Below, in pieces: positions 38,853 through 45,530 of a stretch of DNA of 51,124 nucleotides. The stretch is from a virus. The stretch's first letter is position 1. The number at the start of each line of letters is the position of its first letter. Under the pieces are notes generated by a model, which was given only the letters and a program-made list of their open reading frames with translations, searched no databases and was not told the origin of the DNA. A program made the position numbers and the translations under genes. The stretch lies in IMG/VR virus record IMGVR_UViG_3300022745_000043, positions 1 through 51,124 of that record; one strand, written 5' to 3'.

Positions 38853-39182
38853 TCAGGCTGACTGATGCGAAGCGGAATGATCGCCGACCGCTTCCCGCAT
38901 CGACGTCTCGCCAGTGCGCGCCGTGAAACTGCCGACACTCGGACGGACCAGTCGAAGCAGATCAACAACCCCGGAGTGCACGTGGAACTCGTCGATGAGC
39001 CTCTGGAAGGGCATGACAGCATCGAGCGAGAGCACTTCGACGCCCACGACAACGTTCATCTCATCCAGGTCAACCAGGACGTCGGGCTGCAACTCGACGG
39101 TCCGAACTACACGCTTGTCACTCATGGTGATGTACGCAACGTCGTCCAGCCTGTCGATGGTGATCTCAAGCAAGACAGTCAC
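38853..39182 (-). CDS. DUF2283 protein
   Basis: 109 residues. LLEITIDRLDDVAYITMSDK, then RVVRTVELQPDVLVDLDEMN and VVVGVEVLSLD match DUF2283, a short all-beta domain (three-strand with DxxxxxVGVE signature) often paired with DUF4258 as the presumed antitoxin half. The C-terminal 45 residues are an extension. It overlaps the DUF4258 gene by ATGA and is the last gene of a three-gene operon. Confidence 0.82.
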   Translation of the reverse strand: MTVLLEITIDRLDDVAYITMSDKRVVRTVELQPDVLVDLDEMNVVVGVEVLSLDAVMPFQRLIDEFHVHSGVVDLLRLVRPSVGSFTARTGETSMREAVGDHSASHQSA

Positions 39183-39430
39183 TCCCCATCATCGACCCCG
39201 TCCCATGCCACCGACTTGACGAGGCGGTAGTCCACATCACTGTAACCGTCGTCCGGGTAGACCCACACCTTGAGGGTGTCACCATTCACTCCAGGGCCAC
39301 GGTAGCGGGTTGAGTTCTTCGGCGTCCCGACTCGCTCGAAGTGTTCATCGAGCGCTCGCTGTATGTCCTCTTCTGAGACGCTCCGCTCGGCCATTCGCTG
39401 CCGCGCGTGCGGCTTCACGCTGAACCTCAC
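39179..39430 (-). CDS. DUF4258 protein (RelE-like fold, candidate toxin)
   Basis: 83 residues. FSVKPHARQRMAERSVSEED, IQRALDEHFERVGTPKNSTR and the closing strand DVDYRLVKSVAWDG fit DUF4258, a small RelE/ParE-like family in which the H-A-x-x-R-M-x-E-R motif is diagnostic. Together with the overlapping DUF2283 gene it forms a widely seen but little-studied toxin-antitoxin-like pair. Confidence 0.8.
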   Translation of the reverse strand: MRFSVKPHARQRMAERSVSEEDIQRALDEHFERVGTPKNSTRYRGPGVNGDTLKVWVYPDDGYSDVDYRLVKSVAWDGVDDGE

Positions 39431-39831
39431 GGCTCAACCGGCACGACCTCGAAGAAGAGCGCCTGGGCCATCTCGTCCCCCAGCCACACTTCGACGTCGT
39501 ACATGCCGTACCTCGGTACCGGCACGATCTGCGTCGATACGAAGCTCACAGAGACCAACCCATCGACCGTCGCTGCGTGCGGCTGAGGGCTCAGCAGGCC
39601 CTCCGAGGCAATCCGTAGTTGACCCGCCCGGTCCGAGAACACCACGCGCATGGGGATGTTCGAATCGGCGGGGTCGCACCACAGCCGCCCGACGACAGAG
39701 AACAGCTGCTGAGCAGGAATGGCGGAGGCCGCGATCCGCACGAAGCCAGCCCCGATTATGTTCATCGAGCCCGCAGCGTCCAGCTTCGCGAACTCGGCCA
39801 GCAATGCGTAGTCAAGTTTGGCCACTGTCAT
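39427..39831 (-). CDS. DUF6941 protein
   Basis: 134 residues. KLDYALLAEFAKLDAAGSMN, then IIGAGFVRIAASAIPAQQLF and a C-terminal beta domain (YGMYDVEVWLGDEMAQALFF) match DUF6941, an uncharacterised actinobacterial and phage family. It overlaps DUF4258 by ATGA, making a three-gene operon. It may be unrelated cargo sharing the promoter. Confidence 0.72.
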   Translation of the reverse strand: MTVAKLDYALLAEFAKLDAAGSMNIIGAGFVRIAASAIPAQQLFSVVGRLWCDPADSNIPMRVVFSDRAGQLRIASEGLLSPQPHAATVDGLVSVSFVSTQIVPVPRYGMYDVEVWLGDEMAQALFFEVVPVEP

Positions 39832-40077
39832 CCCCTGATCGCGTCGGCGGCTAGCACCGCGGACCCTACCTGCCGGGTGTTCTCCGCGTCGATGTCAGCA
39901 CGCCAGCCCACTGGAGCGATGCCGCTCTGCCGACCCCGCCAGCTCACACGGTTCGGCGGGGCGCTCTTCGTCGTCTCGGCCGTGCCCCTGCGAGCGAGTT
40001 CCTGAACGGGCTTCGCTCGTACTCGTGCCTGGCTAGGGTCGGAGCCGTCTCATCAACTCACGGGGGAAGGACTCTGT
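39832..40077. promoter_or_regulatory. Divergent 246-base intergenic region
   Basis: No gene. It separates the leftward DUF6941 operon from the rightward secreted-nuclease gene and should carry both promoters. It contains a hairpin CCCCGCC (39934-39940) with GGCGGGG (39955-39961), a TAGGGT box (40034-40039) that could be the -10 for the rightward gene, and GGGGGAAGGA as its ribosome site. I see no clear operator. Confidence 0.45.
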
Positions 40078-41265
40078 ATGAGCAAGCGCGTGATAGCCAT
40101 GTCCACCGCTGTCGTCATGGCGACGGCCTGGGCGATCGCGACACAGACATCAGCTGACGCCGTCACCAATCCGCTGCCTCTGTCGCCCAGCGGGAAGGTC
40201 GCGATCGTCGAGGCCAACATCGAGGAACTCTTCAACGACACCGACATCAACGACAACTGGGACATGAAGCACCTCTCCTACCGGGTGCAGAACATCCTCA
40301 ACACGATGAAGGCGTCCGATCCCTACATCTACGCCCCGGACATCGTTCTGCTGTCGGAGACGACCAAGGAGTCGTCCGAGTCCTTGGCCACTCAGCTCAC
40401 TGCCTACACCGGTTACACCTATATCCCGGTCGCGAACGCAGCGACCAGCAATCAGACGCTGCACAACGCTATGGAGTCGGAGTCCACGACACAGGCCGAC
40501 GTGCAGCGCGAGACCGCGATCTTGGTCAACACCTCCACCATGGACCTGGTGACCACATCGACGAGCCCCGCATCCTCGCCCCTCACAATGCCGTCCTCCG
40601 AGGTATACGGCGGCACGCTCGACGCTGCCTGGGTGACCCTCCGTCAGTCGACGGCGCTTGTGCAGGAGAGGAGCTCCGGGGCACTGTTCCGCGTCTACAG
40701 CGCCCACTTCCGGCCCGAAAGTGTCGTCTGGCCCCACGAGGAGCGCACCGCCGAGTGGGCGCGGTTCCTGAAGACGCGCTCCGACGACGCCGACATGCTC
40801 CCCGCCGGCGCGAAGATCATCATCGGCGGCGACTTCAACCGCAGGCCCTGCACCGTCTCCTACTACCGAACAGACGGCGACGACAACGTCAACGACAACG
40901 GGGTGAGTTGCTCGACTAGTGGCAGCACCGCGTCGGGGTACTGGACCAGGTTCACGGGCAGCCAGACAGACACCCCGTACACCCTGACGCCCGCGCTCGA
41001 CGCGTCGAGCAGCCGGGTCGGCGTGGACAACGTCTTCGCCAACATGACGCTGCTTACCGGTACTGACGACTACGACTACAAGACGTACTACAACGACGAC
41101 AGCCACCCGACCTACTTCAAGACGTCCACCGATCTGACGAAGTGCCAAACGGAGTTCTACGACAAGGGGCTCTCGTCGTCCGCTGGCGCAGACGCCATCG
41201 CGGGCTGCTACGAGCGGTACTACTCCGACCACGAGTTCGTGTACGCCGCCTACAGCACCACCTGA
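40078..41265 (+). CDS. Secreted endonuclease/exonuclease/phosphatase-family protein
   Basis: 395 residues. A Sec signal peptide (KRVIAMSTAVVMATAWAIAT, cleavage near residue 28) precedes an EEP fold with its landmarks in order: VEANIEEL (Asn), LLSETTKES (metal-binding Glu), YSAHFRPES (His), GGDFNRRP near 250 (Asp, Asn), VDNVFA near 315 and YSDHEFVYA at 382-390 (Asp-His pair). EEP proteins cleave DNA, RNA, lipid phosphates or inositol phosphates; substrate cannot be told. Third-position GC is lower than in the phage core, suggesting recent capture. As phage cargo it could alter host surroundings or degrade extracellular DNA. Confidence 0.82.
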   Translation: MSKRVIAMSTAVVMATAWAIATQTSADAVTNPLPLSPSGKVAIVEANIEELFNDTDINDNWDMKHLSYRVQNILNTMKASDPYIYAPDIVLLSETTKESSESLATQLTAYTGYTYIPVANAATSNQTLHNAMESESTTQADVQRETAILVNTSTMDLVTTSTSPASSPLTMPSSEVYGGTLDAAWVTLRQSTALVQERSSGALFRVYSAHFRPESVVWPHEERTAEWARFLKTRSDDADMLPAGAKIIIGGDFNRRPCTVSYYRTDGDDNVNDNGVSCSTSGSTASGYWTRFTGSQTDTPYTLTPALDASSSRVGVDNVFANMTLLTGTDDYDYKTYYNDDSHPTYFKTSTDLTKCQTEFYDKGLSSSAGADAIAGCYERYYSDHEFVYAAYSTT

Positions 41266-41280
41266 CACACCCCGCACGCC

Positions 41281-41321
41281 AGGGCGCCCCGCCACCTCAC
41301 ACGAGGTCGGCGGGGCGCCCT
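41281..41321. terminator. Strong terminator after the secreted nuclease gene
   Basis: AGGGCGCCCCGCC (41281-41293) pairs perfectly with 41309-41321 over a 15-nt loop. It closes the rightward gene and may also serve the small leftward frame that ends in its loop. Confidence 0.8.
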
Positions 41322-41482
41322 GCGTCGTCCGGGCCAGCCACCGAGGCCAGCACGATCTCGGGCAAGCGCAGGGCGGCCTCGGCCTTGGGTGGCTCGACGG
41401 CGAGCTGCGGCGGATCCGCGAATCGATCAGCCCAGAGCCATTCCGGCATCATCCGCGCGGCGCTAGGTTGCCCGTGTGCCAC
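41297..41482 (-). CDS. Possible small hypothetical protein
   Basis: Up to 61 residues from GTG 41482; ATG 41449 would give 50. The part MPEWLWADRFADPPQLAVEP, then EAALRLPEIVLASVAGPDDA has strong G/C third-position bias. No ribosome site is visible, and the 3' end lies in a terminator loop, which lowers confidence. No family recognised. Confidence 0.38.
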   Translation of the reverse strand: MAHGQPSAARMMPEWLWADRFADPPQLAVEPPKAEAALRLPEIVLASVAGPDDAGRPADLV

Positions 41483-41721
41483 AGCGGGTCATCAGCGCCC
41501 TCGACGCCTACATCGAGGCCGAGCACGCCTACCGTGACGAACTGGCGCAGTTCATCGCCACCGACCCCGAAGGCCGCACAGGGCCGCGCCGTGACCCGGA
41601 GCAGTGCGACTTCGAGCAGCTCGCGGCGCGTCGGCGCACCATGCTCGAGCGCTGGGAGGCGTTCAACGACGTCGTTGACCTGCGCGACCGCGAGCTCGAG
41701 GTGACCTCTCTCACGGACTGA
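41476..41721 (+). CDS. Small helical hypothetical protein
   Basis: 81 residues from GTG 41476. It is charged and helical (ISALDAYIEAEHAYRDELAQ, CDFEQLAARRRTMLERWEAF, NDVVDLRDRELEV). Codon usage is strongly typical of the genome. No family recognised. It starts seven bases inside the divergent small frame, so only one of these starts may be right. Confidence 0.65.
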   Translation: MPQRVISALDAYIEAEHAYRDELAQFIATDPEGRTGPRRDPEQCDFEQLAARRRTMLERWEAFNDVVDLRDRELEVTSLTD

Positions 41722-41949
41722 CCGGGACGGGATGTGCCGGATGGCACTGGCCCGGGCCCGGGCAGGCGGTCACACTCGTGCTGCGCGGGGCGGCGAGTAC
41801 GCCTGCGCACCGCCGGAGGCAGCATCTCGAGTCAGGTTGTCACAAGCTCCTCGAGAGGCCGGGTCCCGGAGGCTGAGGTCGGCGACGCCACGTCGCCTGG
41901 ACCGGCCTGGGTGCGCGCGCTCGCCGCCGCCGCGCACCACCCGCGCACC
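41722..41949. other. 228-base gap, no gene seen
   Basis: I see no gene, terminator or repeat that I can support. It lies between a rightward and a leftward gene end (convergent), so a terminator would be expected; short GC-rich inverted repeats near 41745-41765 (GGCCCGGGCCCGGGC) may serve. Confidence 0.4.
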
Positions 41950-42186
41950 TCAGTCCCCCGTGATCGGCTCGTCGGGGTCACGTGTCACGTGGTCGATCTC
42001 GTCGCGCAGGAGCCGTTCGACCTCGGCCACGAGCTGGTTCACCCGGGCCTCCCGCCACCGGCTCGGGTGGGCCCGACGGCAGTCGTTGGGGCAGTCCATC
42101 TCGGCGTGCCCCACACCGGCGGCGTCGACCAGGGTCACCGGCTTCCCGCACAGGGGGCACCGGACCCCTGAGGTCGAACCACCCAT
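41950..42186 (-). CDS. Small zinc-finger-like protein
   Basis: 78 residues from ATG 42186; an in-frame ATG at 42222 would add a low-complexity start. GVRCPLCGKPVTLVDAAGVG, then HAEMDCPNDCRRAHPSRW holds CxxC and CxxxC pairs, a treble-clef-like zinc site. The C-terminus is a charged helix (VNQLVAEVERLLRDEIDHVT). Likely nucleic-acid or protein binding. First gene downstream of the 42.3-42.8 kb operon. Confidence 0.6.
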   Translation of the reverse strand: MGGSTSGVRCPLCGKPVTLVDAAGVGHAEMDCPNDCRRAHPSRWREARVNQLVAEVERLLRDEIDHVTRDPDEPITGD

Positions 42187-42261
42187 CACCGTGCTCCCAC
42201 CCGCCGAACCCCGCCCGGGCATGGTGCCACCAGCGCGGTCAGGAGTCAGCAGGCGGCCGGG

Positions 42262-42468
42262 TCACCGGGAGAGCTCACGCAGCAGTTCGAGCAGGTCGAT
42301 CGCCGTCTGCAGGTCCAACTCGTCCGTGGTGAACACGTAGGTCGTCTCCCGCAGGGCCACCTCCGCCGACGCCACACGCAGCAGCGGAAGCCGGGTGATC
42401 TCGGTCAACTCGGTCGGGATCCCCGTCACCTGGATCGCCAACGCGACCTGGACCTGGTGCGCGCTCAC
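42262..42468 (-). CDS. Small hypothetical protein
   Basis: 68 residues from GTG 42468, overlapping the previous stop (GTGA). VALAIQVTGIPTELTEITRL, then LLRVASAEVALRETTYVFTT and LQTAIDLLELLRELSR suggest a small alpha/beta protein. No family recognised. Confidence 0.6.
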   Translation of the reverse strand: MSAHQVQVALAIQVTGIPTELTEITRLPLLRVASAEVALRETTYVFTTDELDLQTAIDLLELLRELSR

Positions 42469-42653
42469 CGGGCGCCGGCCCAGGCCGCCAGGCACTCGGG
42501 GCACCGCGGTGCCCGCTCGGCCGCGAACGACTTGTGCACGATGAACTCCACCGCCTGCCCGCACGCGGCCAGTCGCGCGGTCAGGGCCGCCGCGTGGGCG
42601 ACGCTCAACGCCCGCGCGTCGCCTCGGGCGTAGGCCACCGCCAAGCCGCTCAC
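42465..42653 (-). CDS. Small hypothetical protein with Cys pair
   Basis: 62 residues from GTG 42653. Helical (VAHAAALTARLAACGQAVEF) with APRCPECLAAW near the C-terminus, a CxxC pair that with upstream His/Cys may bind metal. GTGA overlap on both sides places it in a three-gene leftward operon. Confidence 0.58.
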   Translation of the reverse strand: MSGLAVAYARGDARALSVAHAAALTARLAACGQAVEFIVHKSFAAERAPRCPECLAAWAGAR

Positions 42654-42778
42654 GTCGACGACCGCTCGTCCGGGGCGTCGCCCCGTTCAACGGTGGCGTC
42701 CAGGATCAGCGCCAGCACGCAGCTCACGAGAAGAGTCGAGCTCGATGCGCTGTTGTTCTCGATCAGACCTCGGTGCAT
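42650..42778 (-). CDS. Possible 42-residue membrane peptide
   Basis: From ATG 42778 with AAGGGG upstream. It has one hydrophobic segment (TLLVSCVLALILDATV) and a charged tail (ERGDAPDERSST). It overlaps the next gene start. The size and single-helix design resemble small exclusion or toxin peptides, but nothing more supports that. Confidence 0.45.
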   Translation of the reverse strand: MHRGLIENNSASSSTLLVSCVLALILDATVERGDAPDERSST

Positions 42779-42856
42779 GTCGACCCCTTTGACGACGGTT
42801 ACCAGTCGTCCCCCCTGAATCCGGTCATCGGTCGGCCAGGCGAGTGAGTTGAACAC

Positions 42857-43252
42857 CAGAGCGTGATGAAACGTCCGTTCAGCATCAGCCGGACGGCCAC
42901 CGCCGCCCTAGCCTCCTCGACTCCGGCGGATGCAACCATGCCCGTGGCCAGGCCCGCCGGGACGTTCACGGTTCCGGGGGGTGGCCGTGTGCGGGCGGCG
43001 CCCCTCGCCTGCCAGTGAAGGGCGCCGCCACCCACGTCACGCCAGCGAGCGAATCTCCCGGCGCCGCCGTAGGCTCACAGCGCCGGCGCGAGCCCCTCTC
43101 CCCCGTGGGTAGCTCGCGCCGGCATCTGCATGTCCGATCCGCAGAACTGGGCCGATCAGGGGACACGCACGACGCCGACCGGGGGCCGGCGGTCGGTTTC
43201 CCCGGCTAGAGTGACGCTAGGCCTAGGCACGCATAGGGGTGGTGTAGGAGCG
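42857..43252. promoter_or_regulatory. 396-base intergenic region with tandem hairpins and promoter for the Panacea pair
   Basis: No confident gene. It holds the hairpin GGCGGCGCCC (42994-43003) with 43020-43029. A perfect 12-bp hairpin GCCGGCGCGAGC (43082-43093) with 43112-43123 follows, whose loop CCCTCTCCCCCGTGGGTA has the same C-rich core as the 6C-like hairpins. A TAGAGT box lies near 43206, and a CTAGGCCTAG palindrome near 43217 could be the operator of the Panacea operon. Confidence 0.5.
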
Positions 43253-43693
43253 ATGGCCTCAGTGCTCGACGTGGCGGCGTACATCCTGGCCAAGCAGGAC
43301 CAGATGACTGCGATGAAGCTGCAGAAGCTCAGCTACTACTCGCAGGCCTGGCACCTGGTCTGGGAAGAGCGGCCTTTGTTCCCGGACCGGATCGAAGCCT
43401 GGGCGAACGGTCCGGTCGCACCCGCGCTCTATCAGGCCCACCGCGGCCAACTGATCGTGTCGACGATCCCCACGGGCCGACCCGCGAACCTTACGCCGAG
43501 TGAGCAGGAAACCGTTGACGTCGTCCTGCGCGGCTATGGCAGCCTCACTGCTGCGCAACTGAGCGACCTCACCCACCGAGAGTCACCTTGGCTCGACGCG
43601 CGCGCAGGCCTCGCACCCGGGCAGCGCAGCAGCACCGTGATCGAACACTCCGCAATGCGCGAGTACTACGAGGGACTTCTCGGCGACAGCTGA
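43253..43693 (+). CDS. Panacea-domain (SocA-like, DUF4065) antitoxin
   Basis: 146 residues from ATG 43253 with TAGGAG upstream. The DUF4065/Panacea pattern is clear: SVLDVAAYILAKQDQMTAMK, LQKLSYYSQAWHLVWEERPL, FPDRIEAWANGPVAPALYQA, and the late THRESPWLDAR with REYYEGLLGD. Panacea proteins are antitoxins able to neutralise many unrelated toxins, with the toxin usually encoded beside them. Here the next gene starts within its stop codon (TGATG), the standard pair layout. Confidence 0.87.
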   Translation: MASVLDVAAYILAKQDQMTAMKLQKLSYYSQAWHLVWEERPLFPDRIEAWANGPVAPALYQAHRGQLIVSTIPTGRPANLTPSEQETVDVVLRGYGSLTAAQLSDLTHRESPWLDARAGLAPGQRSSTVIEHSAMREYYEGLLGDS

Positions 43694-44154
43694 TGCAGAA
43701 ACGGGGGAACAAGGGCGGGCGCAAGCTGCCGGCCATCAAGATGCCATCGACGAAGAAGGCCGTGCCCGTCGCAGCAACACAGGCCCCGCCTCCCGTCGTG
43801 GGTCTCATCCGATTCCGGTTTCACATGCTCGACATCGGTGGTCCCTACTGCCTGTCGTCCATCACTGCGCACGACCACGCCGAACTGCTGACGTTTCTCA
43901 AGGCCGTCGAGAAGATGACGGTCCATGAACTCTTCGCCCAGCAGGCAGGCAAGCCCAAGGACTACCCACTCGACGAGATCCCGACTCGGCGGGCAGTCGA
44001 ACGGTTGCACGAACTCGGATACGACGAGTACGACCAGATCAGCAACCTCCGAGTCACTGGCGCCAAGCGGCTCTATGGCTTTCGCCAGGACAACGAGTTC
44101 GCCATCCTCTGGTGGGACCCCGAGCACGAGATCTGGCCCTCGACCAAGAAGTAG
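43693..44154 (+). CDS. Candidate toxin paired with the Panacea antitoxin
   Basis: 153 residues from ATG 43693. A basic N-terminus (QKRGNKGGRKLPAIKMPSTK) precedes an alpha/beta domain: GLIRFRFHMLDIGGPYCLSS, AELLTFLKAVEKMTVHELFA, RRAVERLHELGYDEYDQISN and a closing beta hairpin RLYGFRQDNEFAILWWDPEH. The final G-x-x-x-x-N-x-F-x-x-L/V-W-x-D-P-x-H motif recurs in small proteins next to antitoxins and looks like the last strands of a RelE- or MqsR-type fold. I cannot assign a known toxin family. Third-position GC is lower than in the phage genes. Confidence 0.7.
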   Translation: MQKRGNKGGRKLPAIKMPSTKKAVPVAATQAPPPVVGLIRFRFHMLDIGGPYCLSSITAHDHAELLTFLKAVEKMTVHELFAQQAGKPKDYPLDEIPTRRAVERLHELGYDEYDQISNLRVTGAKRLYGFRQDNEFAILWWDPEHEIWPSTKK

Positions 44155-44208
44155 TCGCCCGTCCCTCACGACAGGGTCTGTGTCAGACGCTCGCCCTACC
44201 TTCACCGT

Positions 44209-44466
44209 ATGACCACCACCGCGACGCTCACCGAACGCGAGCGCGCGATCCTGGACTTCGCGAAGCTGCGCTGGAACGGCGACGGCCCGAAGGAGGCCGC
44301 GATCCGCGTCGAGTTCGACCTCTCCGCGACCTCGTACTACCAGCAGCTCAATGCGCTCCTGGACCGGCCCGAAGCGCTCGAGGTCGAACCTGTCCTCGTG
44401 AACCGGCTGCGACGGGTGAGGGAGCAGCGGCGGGCGACGCGGTCGGGGCGCGTCAGGCCTGCGTGA
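44209..44466 (+). CDS. DUF3263 protein, copy 2 (intact)
   Basis: 85 residues from ATG 44209, with -10 TACCTT six bases upstream and no ribosome site (likely leaderless). LTERERAILDFAKLRWNGDG, KEAAIRVEFDLSATSYYQQL and LNALLDRPEALEVEPVLVNR are DUF3263. The C-terminus REQRRATRSGRVRPA is the native end that is displaced by VapBC45 in copy 1. It ends tail to tail with the lipoprotein gene, with 14 bases of overlap. Confidence 0.87.
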   Translation: MTTTATLTERERAILDFAKLRWNGDGPKEAAIRVEFDLSATSYYQQLNALLDRPEALEVEPVLVNRLRRVREQRRATRSGRVRPA

Positions 44467-44854
44467 GGATGAGCTCGAGCCCCGAGTCGGGGTGGTACCG
44501 CCAGACGGCCGAGTACGAGCCCCAGGAAGCCTCCTGCCGCCCGTCAAGAGCGCGCGTCTGGTCGATGTCAGCCAACACGGAGTCCGGCGTGCTCAACGCA
44601 CGGAGCACGCAGGCGATCTGCTCGTAGCTCACCCCGTCGGCGTCGTCGTTGCCTTTGCTGTCCAGGGTCACGGTCTTGCCGGAGTCCCCGACGGTGAGGC
44701 CGGGCTGGCTCCGGTTGAGACAGTTCCAGGCCGCGGTTGCGAGGGCGGGCGTGGTGGGACTCGCCTCACTCGACGAGTCTGTGGCAAGCCCGGCCTGACT
44801 CGTGCAACCGGCAAGCAGTCCCGCAGCCACCACGACCAGTGCCCAGCGCTTCAC
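44453..44854 (-). CDS. Small lipoprotein, copy 2
   Basis: 133 residues from GTG 44854. Lipobox LLAGC in KRWALVVVAAGLLAGCTSQA, then the same mature domain as copy 1 with scattered substitutions (DADGVSYEQIACVLRAL). The pair DUF3263 plus lipoprotein is a shared cargo unit of two adjacent phage genomes. Membrane-anchored; function unknown. Confidence 0.82.
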   Translation of the reverse strand: MKRWALVVVAAGLLAGCTSQAGLATDSSSEASPTTPALATAAWNCLNRSQPGLTVGDSGKTVTLDSKGNDDADGVSYEQIACVLRALSTPDSVLADIDQTRALDGRQEASWGSYSAVWRYHPDSGLELILTQA

Positions 44855-44934
44855 GTTCGACCCCCGTTCCCCCGACCCCCGTGGCCGGCGGTCGCAGCGT
44901 AGCGAGCGGTGGGCGGGGTGGGTAGGGCGTGCCC

Positions 44935-45528
44935 CTAGGCCTTCCATGACGCGCTATACCCCGCCTCGTTGACGTAGGTCACCGACGTGATGTTGGCCTC
45001 ACGCGACACATCGAAGACGATCCATCCGCGCTTGCACGCACCCGGCTTCAATGTGCCATCTGAGAACGGGTACTCCGGTACCGGGAAGGCCTGGTACGTG
45101 ACGCTCGACGACGGGTATTGGCCGTTTGAGGAGTCGACCAGGGTCCAGGGCTGCCAGGAGATCGTTGCCTCAGGAGCCCGCTTGTCGTTACACGATTCGA
45201 CCAGCACGGAGGCCCAGCGCCCCCCGCTTGCCTCGCTTGCTACGGCGGCCGCCACCGAAGATCTGAACTGCAGAGCACGTGTGTTGAAGCCATCGGGGAA
45301 GTTGGCCCATTCCCCCAGGCGCAGACCCTCCGTCGATGCAGTAGTGGGGGCTGGGGGGGTAGAGGTGGGGACCGCAGGAGTGGTGGTGCTGACTTCCACC
45401 GGGACTGGTGAAGTTGTGGGGGTATCGGACACCGTCGAGGGCGTCTCAGCGGTACCGGTGTCTTCCGCGGGCGACCCGCACGAGGCAAGGCTCAGAGCGA
45501 GCAGCAGGGTCGGCAAGAGTCGCTTCAT
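44935..45528 (-). CDS. Lipoprotein with DUF4352-like domain
   Basis: 197 residues. Signal peptide and lipobox (KRLLPTLLLALSLASCGSPA), a long Thr/Pro/Ser linker (about 20-60) and a beta-sandwich domain: SVAAAVASEASGGRWASVLV, ESCNDKRAPEATISWQPWTL, GTLKPGACKRGWIVFDVSRE and ITSVTYVNEAGYSASWKA. The conserved L-x-P-G-x-x-x-x-G-W-I/V-x-F-x-V pattern is that of DUF4352/telokin-like lipoproteins. It starts two bases after the integrase stop, so it may be co-transcribed with it. Confidence 0.8.
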   Translation of the reverse strand: MKRLLPTLLLALSLASCGSPAEDTGTAETPSTVSDTPTTSPVPVEVSTTTPAVPTSTPPAPTTASTEGLRLGEWANFPDGFNTRALQFRSSVAAAVASEASGGRWASVLVESCNDKRAPEATISWQPWTLVDSSNGQYPSSSVTYQAFPVPEYPFSDGTLKPGACKRGWIVFDVSREANITSVTYVNEAGYSASWKA

Positions 45529-45530
45529 CG

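Noticed and set aside
42799-43035. A leftward frame of up to 78 residues upstream of the small operon
   Set aside because: No ribosome site, no conserved-looking domain, and it overlaps a strong hairpin; I could not support it as a gene.
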